This document shows, piece after piece, positions 24,523 to 36,027 of a stretch of DNA of 64,000 bases. The notes beneath the pieces were generated by a model that saw only the letters and a program-made list of their open reading frames with translations, ran no database searches and was not told the DNA's origin. Source of the DNA: Zychaea mexicana (lineage: Eukaryota > Mucoromycota > Mucoromycetes > Mucorales > Lichtheimiaceae). Both the position numbers and the translations under genes were made by a program. The stretch lies in assembly GCF_025766255.1 (NCBI RefSeq), contig NW_026516668.1:248001-312000 (forward strand). Direction: 5' to 3'. The stretch's first letter is position 1. Each line of letters starts with the position of its first letter.

Positions 24523-26036
24523 TTACTTCGCAGTGGATTCTCCGTTGTCGTTGTCGTCGTCATCGTCGTCCTCTTCTTCGCGTATCGGCATCAGTTTTGA
24601 CTGGCTGCTGCTGTTGGCACTATTGCCTAGAGTGTCCATTGCCAGGACTGTGGCATTATCCGTCGGCAACGTACCCAGTGTCCGCTTGACCCATTCGCTC
24701 TCCATACGAAATATGACCCACACCCAACGACGGATCACCTCCAACAGTTCCATCATAAAGATACTGCCTTCCAACCGCTTGACGTACAAATGCGAACTGA
24801 GCTTGAGACTCCACGTCGTTCGGAGAATCAGATCAATGACCATGGCTGCAAAGTACGGGCCTGCGTCGTTGAAATGCAGATGCCGTCTGAACCGTACAAT
24901 AGGCATTGTGTAGTGTAGATAATGATGCTGGTGCGCGTGGTTAGTCATCATGGCCGTTCGTGACGATGTTGCAACGTTGATCAAGTTCCAATCCACTGAA
25001 ATATCCCACCAGAAGGAGTACATGGAGTTGAAAAATACAAAAATGATCCTATCCCCATCTTTCTTTTTCAGTATGTCATCCAACCAATCTGATCCCAGTT
25101 ATCCTTACCAGAGTCGGAACAGGTTGGTGTCACTGACCCACCACGTACTTGGTACTGATCCAGTCGCAGCAACCCATCGATCGGCTTTCTTTTGAGATGC
25201 TGAAATAAGAATGACAGGGAATGCTGATGCGTATTTGAGCGCGTTCCACAAATGCCGTTTACATTCCCCACCGGAATCGATATATTCAGATAAACATTGT
25301 CGCAGGCGAATCACATAAGGCAGACTATACAGCAAATGTATCAGAGCATGCAAATTTGAGGCGGTCTATATGCAGTTTAGATGTATGTATACCTAATCAA
25401 TAGTGGAACAAGTACATCCCGATAGCATGGATTGTCCTCGGTCGTTGCTGAGCAACACGTTGAAAATAGATCACCAAACACGTTTGAAAAGCTCGTTAGA
25501 ATATCGGCCAGAATAACATCGCCAAAATAGACTGGAGAAAACAGGTTGAACGATACGATCCGTCGTAATACTCTATTGCATACGGGCATCTTGAGTGAAT
25601 ATCCTCATCGTCCGGTTTCTCATTTGCGTTATTATCCCAGCACATACCTGAGAAACCGTTCACGTTCTTTGCGACACAGATTTTTTCCAGGCCACAAGAT
25701 CAGCAAAATAGCAAACACGTAGCAGAGAATAGGCGTCCAGTGCCAAGGAGCGATCCAATACCACCAGACATTGCAAATTATGATCGTTGTGACAATGCCA
25801 GCCAAGGCAAACACGGGTTTATGAATAGGCGAGTTTTTCTCGACGGGATGGATCTGTAATAGTTGTGCGGGATCAACTTGCTGTTTGTTGAGGAGGTATA
25901 GATTAAGGCCCCAGCCCCACAGGCCAATGCAAAAGATGACGATCGGTCGGTAGGTTGCTGCAGGTAATATATTCTCTAGTATAGAACTGTGTTGCATTGC
26001 TGTCGCTGTTCCTGAACCACCACCATCTGTATCCAT
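24523..26036 (-). CDS. EXS-family membrane protein, ERD1-like
   Basis: Four exons encode about 436 residues: 26036-25648, 25572-25393, 25324-25109 and 25048-24523. All joins are in phase. The protein is polytopic: hydrophobic segments PIVIFCIGLWGWGLNLYLL and TPILCYVFAILLILW in the first exon precede an EXS domain. EXS landmarks are YFGDVILADILTSFSNVFGD, SLPYVIRLRQCL, HLWNALKYASAFPVI, SMYSFWWDISVDWNLIN and LEVIRRWVWVIFRMESEW. Size and lack of an SPX domain favour the ERD1 branch over XPR1/SYG1. ERD1 proteins act in the Golgi, where they are linked to phosphate recycling and retention of luminal or glycosylation proteins. The C-terminus is acidic (aspartate run from GAC repeats). The expected C-terminal tail is otherwise variable in the family. 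Confidence 0.85.
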
Positions 26037-26857
26037 GACAGGCAGGGGATTTCTTTTTGCTTTAAGGTACTAAATTTTGGTAGTCGTGGCTACTGTTGCT
26101 ATGGCTATACCCTGGAGAGGTTCTGTTAAAAGAAGAAAAAGGAGAGGGATTGGTCTGGGGCGTAGAGTGTTTTTTTTTAAAATGAGGCACGAAGATAAAA
26201 ACTGGTTAAGAAAAAGAGGACAGGAATGTAATAGACTGGACTGAACTTGAAATTAAACCCTAAAGCTTCGTGTTCGTCGATCACTTTCTGTTCTTCCCAT
26301 TCGCGGTGCAGAGCTCAAAGTCAAGTAGAGCTGTATCCACTACGTCTTACCTACTATTGACCGACGTTCTATTTCAACTTTTACCAGACTAACTTTTCAC
26401 CTGTATATGCATTTAGCAGAGAATAAATTGTACTACGATGATGTCTCTGCATAGAAACTGTCACGAACAATAAACGTAGGAATTGGGCACAACATGCTAC
26501 TAATAAAGTTTTATCTCGACTTGATTACAGTATATGCGCCATCAATCTTTTCATCTAGATATATATTTCGGCTATCTTCCTCGGTCTTAACACACTGCTA
26601 GCAATGAATTTACTACAACAATCATGTATTATTTGGCGTATTGTTCGAGGTATGTATGCTACCTTTTGCATTCTGCTCATGGATCCCTTCATTAACTCGC
26701 TTTTGCTACTACTTACTACTTGATACCATTATGCCTTGCCACAGCCAGTTTCAAAGAAGTTCTGGATGCTTTCGCGTGCTTGACCGCCTCTTCCGGTTAG
26801 AAATGTGGCTGGCTATTACAAGCTATTTTGATTATCACCGGTAAATACAAAGTATTA
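26037..26857. other. ERD1-like gene upstream region, no gene seen
   Basis: Contains the divergent flank of the ERD1-like gene. Only short frames are present (26641-26844 plus), with no domain. Confidence 0.5.
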
Positions 26858-27330
26858 CAGTTGTACCCCGGTTTTTGCAACCGAGGGTTTTCCGATTTTT
26901 TTTTTTGCAAAAAGTGAGGATTTGCAAGTAACGGGGTAAACAATTCTGCTTCAAATAGACACTGGATAAGTCATCCTATATACACTAACCCATTGTTTAT
27001 CTGTTAGAGATGATGTACGATACGTTCTGTGGGGATTTCACACAGCTCTAAATGTTACTACTTGCATATATAAGACCGTTCTTTTATTGAAGCTGTCTAG
27101 TGCAGTAACCGTATCATTTTATTCCTCGATAATACGCAACAGATGCTTCTTTCAGTTGATATTGAAAAAATTGAAGCTGTTTTTAACCCGATAACGTGCA
27201 AATCGTATAAACTCATTTGCAAGTTGCAAATTTGCGAAACTGCTAAGTTTTTTTGAATTTTTTTAAAAAAAAAGTTGCAGATATACGAGGAATTGCAAAC
27301 CCAGGGGTTGCAAAAACCGGGGTGCAACTG
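26858..27330. mobile_element. MITE with pogo-like terminal inverted repeats and TA target duplication
   Basis: The left end reads CAGTTGTACCCCGGTTTTTG and the right end, read inward on the minus strand, reads CAGTTGCACCCCGGTTTTTG. Both continue CAACC. A TA dinucleotide lies directly outside both ends (26856-26857 and 27331-27332), the target duplication expected of the Tc1/mariner-pogo superfamily. The 473 bp interior is AT-rich with more TTGCAA-type repeats inward of each end and no transposase frame, so it is non-autonomous. Confidence 0.85.
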
Positions 27331-27332
27331 TA

Positions 27333-28617
27333 ACAACATTTACAAACATACAGTCAGATCATATGCAGAAAGAATACTGTGGATGAAACGGCACTTGAGT
27401 ATTTCAGGCTACACATGCGTACTGTCCACGTCGTTTCCTGCGGCCACGGCCACATATTCTATCCTTTTCTTTTGTGCTTATGTAAGAAGTGAAAATTAGC
27501 ATGGAAGGGGGGGATTGATATGGCGTCAGCGTTATGAAGACCGACGTGATTTGCTTGCTAGGAACAACTTTTCCGTATCCATTTTTTCAATATGACTTTA
27601 TAGACAGACAAACCTCAGTAAGAGCACAGAGCTATATCAAAAGCGAAACCGATGATATGATCACTATTTGAACAGCCATTGTCTCGAGTCTAATTTTCTC
27701 CAGAATATCAAAAGGAAATCTGTGATCGGCACGCATACCAGAGTCCGCCATGAATATGTCTACTTGTAGACCATATCAGTGGATATACTGTGGCGCGTTT
27801 GTGAACGAATGCTCACAAGATAACAATGGTAATGTATCTCGTATCCCTTTTGTTCCGACTGCCGAAGATTTTGTCTTTGGTGTAGCCTCCTTGAGGTTGC
27901 AACCATACTGTAAAATCTTCTCGTCCTGGCAATATGTGTCGCCAATTCCTCCTTTATCTAATGGAACATATAATGCCTGTAAGCATGGTTTATACCTGAG
28001 CGCTGTTGTTGTATGTACTGCTCGTATGTATTAGTTTGCATCTACTCATGCTACTACATAGAATATCAACCAATTCCTTCCTACAGCCACTCTCTTCTAT
28101 ATTTGACATTTGCATTTGTATCTTTCCGTATATCCCTCCCTATGAGTAAATCCTATTTGTTGACACATGATTCAGCATCAGCAGTTTTGAAATGATTTTC
28201 TTTTCGACTTGAGGCTGACACGTGTGTCTGGCTGCATAATGTCGAACAGAATATTTATATTCGAGAAGGGATCGTCGCCATCTTTCGCACTCGCTCGGCG
28301 CCTTGTTGCACCTAGTTTTAGCTACTATGCATGCAAGATAATTGTATGCATGCTCAGCTCTTGTTGTTTTTCAGGGAGCAATAAAAATGCCTAATGAAAC
28401 ACATGTATAAACTTCGCTGTGTGATCGCCATGGTGCGTCTTATATATGCAGCAATATATTATTATTAGTACCTAGAGCAGCTGTTTTATTGTTGAACTTA
28501 TTGAGAGGTATAAACATAATGATTGGATAGTAGAGGTGCGTATGTGAAATGCGAACTTTTTTGGTTATATACAAAGGAGCGAGAGGAGGAACATAAAATA
28601 CCAGAGTGAGAAAAATG
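27333..28617. other. No gene seen
   Basis: A 94-codon frame at 27750-28034 (plus) begins at a real ATG and contains several cysteines but has no signal peptide or known domain. I do not call it a gene. Confidence 0.45.
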
Positions 28618-30542
28618 CTATCTTGGATCAACTCTACTACTACTGCTGTTGCTGCTGCTGCTGCTGCTCGACACTTTAGTTGAGGTGAGTGGGGGCAGTT
28701 TGACATTTGCCATGCGGGAATCTGTCGAAGGGGCGGTAAAAGTATCAGATATATGAGATAGCGAGATGCGGCGGCGTTTAGTGTCGCCCCCTTCGTCAGC
28801 ACCGTCTTTATCTTTTATGTGCTGTGTACTTGGTTGTTGCAGCAACGTGGGAAAGGTATCGGCCATGCGAGGCAGCTTATTATTACTACTGCTGCTGTTG
28901 TTGCTATCATAAAGATCGCTAGTACTACTGTCGTTGTCGTTGGAATTATTACGGACTGATGGTGCTGCGTCCCTGCTGCTGCTCCTATTGCTGATACTTC
29001 CAGAATTCGGGTCTCGGGGCAGCACCCGAAATTCATGGTCGGTATAGTCGTATAGTGAGGGCACTTTGTCTTTGAGATGTGGTGACAGAGTTGTGATCGT
29101 CTGGCATTGTCCTTGTAAGTGATCTACTATTTACATGATAAATTAATTAGAGAGAGTTAAAAAAGAGCACTAGCTCCTCTTATTTACTCCCTCATTTACA
29201 TTCCCACCTACGTAATACCTATCCCTCTTCCTTTCCCAGATGTTGTTTTCTCAGCCCTTACTCTTTTCCATGTGTTCTTGGCTAACTTTTGCTATATAAA
29301 TGTGTTTCCTTTTCTTTTAATACAACGTTTCTAACGGGTCTAATAGCCATTAGCAGTTACTTAAGCTTCTTAATATGTTTACCTTTTCCCAAAGTACCTT
29401 TGGCAAGAGCTAACAAGGCGCAAAGTGTCTGTGTAATAAAACCAAATTGGTAAATACATTGACACTGTTCCCTTAAGTAGTGGTCATGCACGTATCCAAA
29501 GAAGTACGATATATGCAACTTAAGTGAATTGTGGAAACAGAAGAGAGAGAGAGAAAGATCCCCGAACCTCGTTTTGATGCGTCTGCGCTAACCGTAGTTG
29601 CAATATGCAATCCTGCGCTGTGGCGCTCTTTGCTTCCATTTGCTGCATGGTTTGTTCGATCTTAGCCAGCCGTGCAGGTACTTCGTCGTTGACGTCGTTG
29701 CCTGCTGCTGCTGCTGCTGCTGCTGAAAACGGATTAGTCATGGTGGATGTTGACGGCGCAGATACGGATGACATGGAAGGATCAGACAGTGGTTGACGGC
29801 AGTGGCCACGTTTTCGCACGATATGGTGTAACATATGGCTTGCATCTCGACGGAAGCAGTCGTGCCGGAACTGCCAGCCCTCCTGTGCTAAGCGCTGATG
29901 TTGATGGTGATGATGCTGTTGCTGTTGCTGTTGTTGTTCATGGCATTGACTGTTGTTTGAGTTTGCTGGAGCTTCGGAATCGCAAACCTTACGAAAGCCA
30001 TATACTGGATTGAGTTATTGAATATATGAAAAAAATGCCAGGAGTTGAATAAGAAAATTCGGGGGATCTTGTGTTGCCCTGGGGTTAGTGGGCTGCTGAT
30101 GATGAAAAAAAAGAAAAAAGAAAAAAACCCAAAAAGAATTTTTTTCCTTTTATTCTTCTTCGCTTTCACCTTCCACTTACAGTTGAGTTGCCTGACAAAG
30201 CTTTGCCAGTTGTTGTGCTTGAAGTATTGAGGCAGTACCGTTTTGGCAAACGCTGCTGCATCCGGCACATACAGCCCTTGGCCATTATGGGTCCAGCATG
30301 CCAAGTGGTCTGTGGTAGTGTCGTTGATGATGCTAAGGAAAGCGTAGATTGGGTTGGCAAACAATCGAGAGAGAGAGAAAAAGAAGAAAAGAAACTTACA
30401 ACCACAACTTTTTCACGAAGCTGGGTAAAGTCTTTCGCCGTTGGAGCTCGCCTTGTAAGTGTGGCTGCTCCTCTTCAAACACCAGATCGCCAGGCTGCAG
30501 GCCAGACCGTCCTTCGTCGAACATAAGGTTGCTGTTTTCCAT
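28618..30542 (-). CDS. HSF-type transcription factor
   Basis: Four exons are proposed (30542-30400, 30332-30181, 30004-29568 and 29100-28618), giving about 404 residues. The first three joins are firm. The last intron (~467 nt, donor GTTCGG) is long for this locus and its ends are uncertain. The HSF DNA-binding domain spans residues ~40-140: LPSFVKKLW, HLACWTHNGQGLYV, FAKTVLPQYFKHNNWQSF, VRQLNLYGFRKV and LHHIVRKRG. A poly-glutamine/histidine insertion (QQQQQQQHHHH) sits inside the wing. A coiled-coil region (ARLAKIEQTMQQMEAKSATA) follows, then a Ser/Asn-rich tail. The protein should bind nGAAn arrays as an oligomer in heat or oxidative stress control. No response-regulator receiver domain is seen, so it is not a complete Skn7. 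Confidence 0.85.
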
Positions 30543-31755
30543 AGTGACTTGATTCGTTGTTGTCGTCGTCGTCTTGTAGAGCGTGTGTTATGCTGTTGTT
30601 GGTGGGCTACACGCAAAGAGAGGCGGTGGAGCGTGGAGCAGGACTAGGAGGTCGATGGTGGGAGGAGGAGGAGGAGGATGGTAGCAAATCAACAAGTATC
30701 TACAGCAACCAAAACAGAGAAAAGAAAGAGTGAAGAACTAGGGAGGAAGGAGCAGATGGGAACCGAATATCAGAGAATTTTGAGTTAAGTGAGCGAGTGA
30801 GTGTGTTACCCGAAGGGACGTTCCAGTAAATCGGACACTCGCTCGTTCCTAACACGTCATGTTTTCCAGATTCCCTTTTGTTGTCTTGTGCGCTAATAGG
30901 TCCATTTCCACAAACAAGTGTTCTTGTGCTCACCATTCCCCCCCCGCGTCCACATAATACCCGCAACATAATCACTGTCTACTGTCTACGAAACTGTATG
31001 ATCCATGTTTGGACGAAGAAGGTTTTTTATATATCCGCAACCATTGACTTTCTAATGAAGCGATAGAACGTAAAAATTGGTGCCCCGCGACGGCCGAAAG
31101 AATTTAATACGGCAAAGCAGATTCTTTTGTCCTTATATATTACATGCCTTTGTGTATGTGAATCTTAGCATACTTCCGTGTACCCTTCATCCACCAGAAC
31201 ATTCTACCGGGTGAAATTTTTTACATGGCTGTTATTATATTTCTCAGCTGCTTCGTTAGGTTAGCCTGAAACAGTTCCTCGGCCCCTTTAGGCATGTGTA
31301 GTACTTATTACGCGAACATTCCTGTGCAGCACTCGCAAAATCAACATGACCCGACTTATTGGGACCTCCTCTCCTAATAATGGTGCAGCATTTTTCTTCT
31401 GCCTACTGATATGTGGAAATGCGCGTGACTATAATGTTACAGCGTCCTTCCACATCCCATCATCAATATCAAACGCGTTTAACACAATTACACGGCTACT
31501 TGTACTAGCTTCACTACCCATCAAGCCAGTAGACAAGACAGACAGAAATAATACATACTCAACGATTGATATACTCCTTCTTGCGGCCTTTCTTTAAAGA
31601 TGCACCGAGATGCAAAAAGATGCAATCTCTAACATGATGGAAATTTGTTGGGGGGATGAAGTCCTATCGTGTAGTCGGAGTCCAATCTATTTTTGTCATG
31701 GAGATTAAAATCCCGGATGTGTCGAAAAGACAATAAGACTGGAAGATTTTTCTCA
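30543..31755. other. HSF gene upstream region, no gene seen
   Basis: Contains a GGAGGAGGAGG run near 30660-30680 close to the HSF start, and one 83-codon frame (31346-31597 plus) with no recognisable domain. Confidence 0.5.
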
Positions 31756-31990
31756 TTCGTATTTGCAAACTGTTGGTAAACTGTTACTGTAACTGCTCAT
31801 TTGATACCCGCAGGTTTATGTTATTATAGCATGAACGTTTGAGCTATAGCTACTTTAGCACCGTACATCAGATAATGTTGTGTGTCCCAAGCGCGATATT
31901 AACTGGTGCAGTGTTAGTGGGTGGTGGTTGCTTTTATTAGCGTAAATTCTGGACAACGACGTTTTACCATCTTGGGAGTGGTGAATAGCT
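31756..31990 (+). repeat. Left terminal inverted repeat
   Basis: Pairs with 35740-35979 in reverse complement over about 225 bp. The outermost matching bases are CATTCGTATTTGCAA. The region between this arm and the recombinase gene (31991-33390) holds no recognisable gene. Confidence 0.88.
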
Positions 31991-33390
31991 GTCATTACTA
32001 ATTTCTTTCTTTTTCTCGCTCAAAATGTCCTTGCTCCTCCTGGCAACCTTGGAGTTGTAAGTGGGCTTGGGAGTATTGTAATAAAACTTAATGGTAAGGC
32101 TATGGCTCTGTTCTATTGATCTATTGAGATGATGCTTTTTGGTATTTATGTATTGTTCGTATTATATCAACGTTGCCTGTTATTTTACTATATAGGTGAT
32201 AGCTAACAAGGGTTCACTGATGGTGGGGTATCCGCCGCAAGGATCGTTGAGACATGAGTGCTGATAATATGGCACCAGAGGTTGTGTGGCGTGAGGGTAG
32301 GTGATGGAATAATTAAACCTTGTAGAGATCAAATGCTTTTTTTACCACCCAGATCAAACATCCAAAACATGTGTGAAGTTGGCGAGTCTATGGACTTTGC
32401 TTCTATCTATTATTCGTTTACTACTATACATTAAAAGAAATGGAACACGTTAACCGGTTTTTAGAAGTTTAAAACTAGCCACACAACGAACGCGTCAGAG
32501 CATTGATCTTTCAGCGATGACTTTATGGAGTTCATTACCGTCGAGTGGAATTCGAGATGTACATTAACACAAGATATTGCGCGTCTATATGATTAAGTGT
32601 CGCACCGAGAGGCAGGGGCTTAGATTGGCCGCTCAACAACCATGACATACGGCTAAACCTTTATAAAGACTTTGGATCCCTGGGAAATATTGGCATAGTG
32701 TACCTAAACTTGCTACGTACTCTTCTTCGAAGCAGTGTTACCATTGCATTAAGCACAGAGATTTCATGTCTGTTTTTAAACTCTTAGCTTTGATGTGTCA
32801 CCATAACGCTTCATCGGGCTCCTATTCTCCTTACTGGGAGGATAAGACTCCCGGTAATTTTGGTTTGCATGCTACAGCGCACAACGTGATGCACTTGATC
32901 AGTACTCGTCTTCTTTATACGAATATTGTCTGTCTCTAACGATCATATTTACTACAGGATATGTCGCATCATATCTTCAAGTGTTAGCATATAAGCCCGA
33001 TAGTGGTCATTTTATATCGAAAATGTTTCCATTTACTTACAATCTTATGCTATGTTAATTTTATCCCTATTGTTAGCATGTAATGCACATCATCCTGTAC
33101 CGCAAGGAAGCGACCACATGCCCATCGGCGCCGGTTCATTCAGTCTCTAATATATACGGACTAGTATACATTTGAACGATCAAAGAGAGAAAGACCAGTA
33201 CAAAAAGAAATTAAAGCTTTTCATGGAATGTAACTTTCCAATTTAGGTAGAGGAGGCATTGTAAGTAAACCCGTTCTTATGGTACTGATCCTTCTTTTGC
33301 GCGTATTATGTGTTTCTCGATTTACAAAACAATCTTTTTACTCTTATGATAGGTAACAACTTTATTCACTTATGTATGCATATATCTATT

Positions 33391-35260
33391 TTACCCCTCG
33401 GTTCTACGACGCTTTATCTCTTTTCCTAATTTGTCTATGCTGATTTTAAGATCACGACGTTCTTCTTCCAACTGGCTTGCAGCAGCGGTGGTCGATATAT
33501 GGCTTTCTTGTGCCATCCGCTCGACTTCTTCATATATCAATTTTCTTCGGCAGAAAAACCTCGACTCCGTGGGATCCTTTCTCCAATGCGTGCGGTACGT
33601 TTCTTCCAGAGACTGAACTGAAGGCTGCCCAGCAATCCCAATGGTGTACTCGCGCCAGACATCGGTTACAGTTCTAAGCTTTCTGTTAAGCTTATAGTTT
33701 AGTGGAGGCGGTGACGGCGATGCCAAAAATGAATTTTCCATTGGAAGCACATCGCCAATTGCGGCAGTTTGATGATCAACTTCGTTGCTTGCGATGCCAG
33801 CTTCTGATGTCGGAGCCATATTCGGCGGATCGCGAGAGAGGTACAACAGGTTAGAAAAAATGGAGTCAACAGCTTCTAGAGTACTGGTAAAACCTTGTCG
33901 CTGTGACGTTCCAAGAGGCTCAATGGTGCTTCTGATGCCAGTGATGTCGCTGTTGAAGTTGCCGAATGAAGATCGCAGTAATTCCGTTAAATGTGGCATA
34001 GCCCTTTCAATCTGTATGCCTAACGGCTCTTCTTCTTCGCTAGTTCTTCCTGGATAACGCAACATGTCCAATTCGTACTATTTGTATAGCGGATCATCAA
34101 TATGGGGTGGGTCCACAAGAAATCGGTCGGATGGAGCTTTTTCAGAATTTCAGAAATACTTTAGAGATTTCGCCTTGAAGTTGTGCTTTATACAATATGA
34201 TATGATAAATTGTAACTATGTACCTGAATAAAGCCAATCTTTAAATATTATTGAAAGTTTCAAAATGTTTGGACCTGCGAGATCGTTTTGGACAGTCCTC
34301 GTTTCGAACTTGTTTTCCCAGTACTCGATATCGGGGGGGGGGGGGCTTTTTGTTGCAAGCTCTGTGGTGGATCAATTTTGGTCCGTGGTAACCAAATGCA
34401 CCAGCTTTTTGGGCATAAAAGCTGGCTAAAGCACGAATCGCTGGCTTCGGAAGACTTGTCAAGTAGCATCCGATCATCTTGTCCGAGCCCCACCGTCCAA
34501 TTCGGCGTTGATCACTGTCAGAAATATCTTGTAAAGCAATAGACCTCGGAGCACTACCGCGGTTTATGTGGGTTATTTTGCTGGATCGAATGCCGACAGC
34601 TCGAAGCGCTTCCTGATACCCGTCTCTCTGAATATTGTAAGTGATAGCTTGCATACGGCTGGCACCCTTCCAAGACATATATGTCGTACCAATGTCAGCG
34701 TGACGTTAAATCGGGGAACTCTTCGTTTTCAATTTGCCAACGGCGAAAAAGGTGGAATGCCAAAGCTCCAATCGGGCAAACTTCTGCACAGCGGTGTCTG
34801 ATGGCAGCTCCGTACTCGGCCCTTCCATGCTGGTTGGTTTTGCCCTTGTTTATGGTGATAACCAGAGCAATGCACATGGTGGGACCTTCGTATTTCAACT
34901 CGGTACAGAACAAATCTGGAAGCTGCATAATACGTTTGGTCTCGCCTCGACCCAGAATCGCATGGCCGAGCAAAAAAATGAAGTCAGTTGCGCAAATGAT
35001 GAGGTGTGTTACGTCCAAATTGATAGCGTGAAACGAGCTTCAGTTCATCCAACGTATATCCATCGTTAAGTGCGTTGATGCCACGGTCCTCGTATTCTTT
35101 TCGTTTACGCACTGCATTTTCGCGGTCATAGTCGCTCAAGAAGTTCTTGACAATCGTTCCTCGGGCTGGTGGGTGCATATTTCCAAGGACACTGGCTTGC
35201 ACAGCTTGTAATGCTAATACTGCTTTGGCATATGCCTGTAGTGCTTCTTTAATCAAGCGC
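33391..35260 (-). pseudogene. Crypton-type tyrosine recombinase (Ndc10/CBF3-like) with GCR1_C-like tail, disrupted
   Basis: Four minus-strand coding blocks follow each other in different frames: 35256-34984, 35018-34695, 34678-34241 and 34071-33391. The first three resemble the Ndc10-like tyrosine-recombinase core of fungal Cryptons: LLGHAILGRGETKRIMQLPD, ELKYEGPTMCIALVITINKG, EVCPIGALAFHLFRRWQIE, then IGRWGSDKMIGCYLTSLPK, which is the C-terminal catalytic region with a Tyr. The last block (226 codons) has a GCR1_C-like DNA-binding region: RTVTDVWREYTIGIAGQPSV, LEETYRTHWRKDP and FFCRRKLIYEE. Frames break near 34990, near 34665 (in-frame TGA followed by a shift) and around a 13-base G tract at 34333-34345. 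One or more of these could be introns, but three breaks indicate decay. The upstream part of the gene beyond 35260 is not recognisable. Confidence 0.75.
34333..34345. repeat. 13-base G homopolymer
   Basis: A run of 13 G (C on the coding strand) inside the third block of the recombinase remnant, encoding prolines. Such runs slip readily and could explain the loss of frame here, or could be a sequencing or assembly error. Confidence 0.9.
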
Positions 35261-35739
35261 TGGATTATTTTTTATTTTATTATTAGCCACTATTGCTTTT
35301 AAGAAAGCAACAAGTTTGGCTTCAGTGACAGTGCCACCGACTTCAAGCTTTAGTATGCTGCACCACGACTTGAAAGAATAAACAAATATCCGTAAACAAA
35401 AAGTTAGTGTCACTGAGGTTTATACTGGTTTGCTTTAATACTCTAGCGCTTTAACTTCTTTAACTACTAATCAATGCACCTTCCAATGCGTCTATCTTGA
35501 AAAAATGCATGTTTCTTGTGTTTTATGCCAAGTTCTTGAGGTGTCTTGTCACTGCCAATTGGACTTGCTCCTCGAGAAATGCTTCGTTGCGTATATTGAC
35601 ATTGAGTTGAGTGTCGTTAGCAGTGTCGGGTGAATTCAGAGTAGGAATGCTTGACATGTAATATGACGCCGATAACAACGGCAGGAGATATTATCAAAGA
35701 ATTATAGTTATAATAAAAAGAAACTCACCATTAGAAGCT

Positions 35740-35979
35740 ATTTACCATTCCCAAGATGGTAAAAACGTCGTCGTCGAGGATTTACGCTAAAAGAAGCAAC
35801 CACCACCCGCCAGCACTGCACCGGTAAAAAGAAAACCAGATTCGTGCTTAGGACACACAACATCATCTGATGTACAGTGCTAAAGCAGCTATAGCTCAAA
35901 CGTTCATGCTATAATAACATAAACCTGCGGGTATCAATGAGCAGTTACAGTAACAGTTACCAACAGGTTGCAAATACGA
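35740..35979 (-). repeat. Right terminal inverted repeat
   Basis: Reverse complement of 31756-31990. Most differences are single substitutions, with one short replaced patch around 35828-35845. Confidence 0.88.
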
Positions 35980-36027
35980 ATGTAATAAAAGCAAAAGAAA
36001 GAAAGAAAACGGAAGGAGAAAATCTTC

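Larger units (their letters stand above)
31756..35979. mobile_element. 4.2 kb element with ~225 bp terminal inverted repeats enclosing a Crypton-like gene
   Basis: The left arm (31756-31990) and the right arm (35979 back to ~35740) are reverse complements with small indels and substitutions. Shared blocks include ATTCGTATTTGCAA, CTGTTACTGTAACTGCTCAT, TTATAGCATGAACGTTTGAG and ACCATCTTGGGA. Between them lies the broken tyrosine-recombinase gene at 33391-35260. No clear target-site duplication is visible at the outer ends. Crypton elements are normally described as lacking terminal inverted repeats, so either the recombinase gene has been captured by another element or this is an unusual Crypton. 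Confidence 0.7.

Noticed and set aside
27097..27339. Minus-strand 80-codon frame
   Set aside because: It lies inside the MITE and reads through its terminal repeat.
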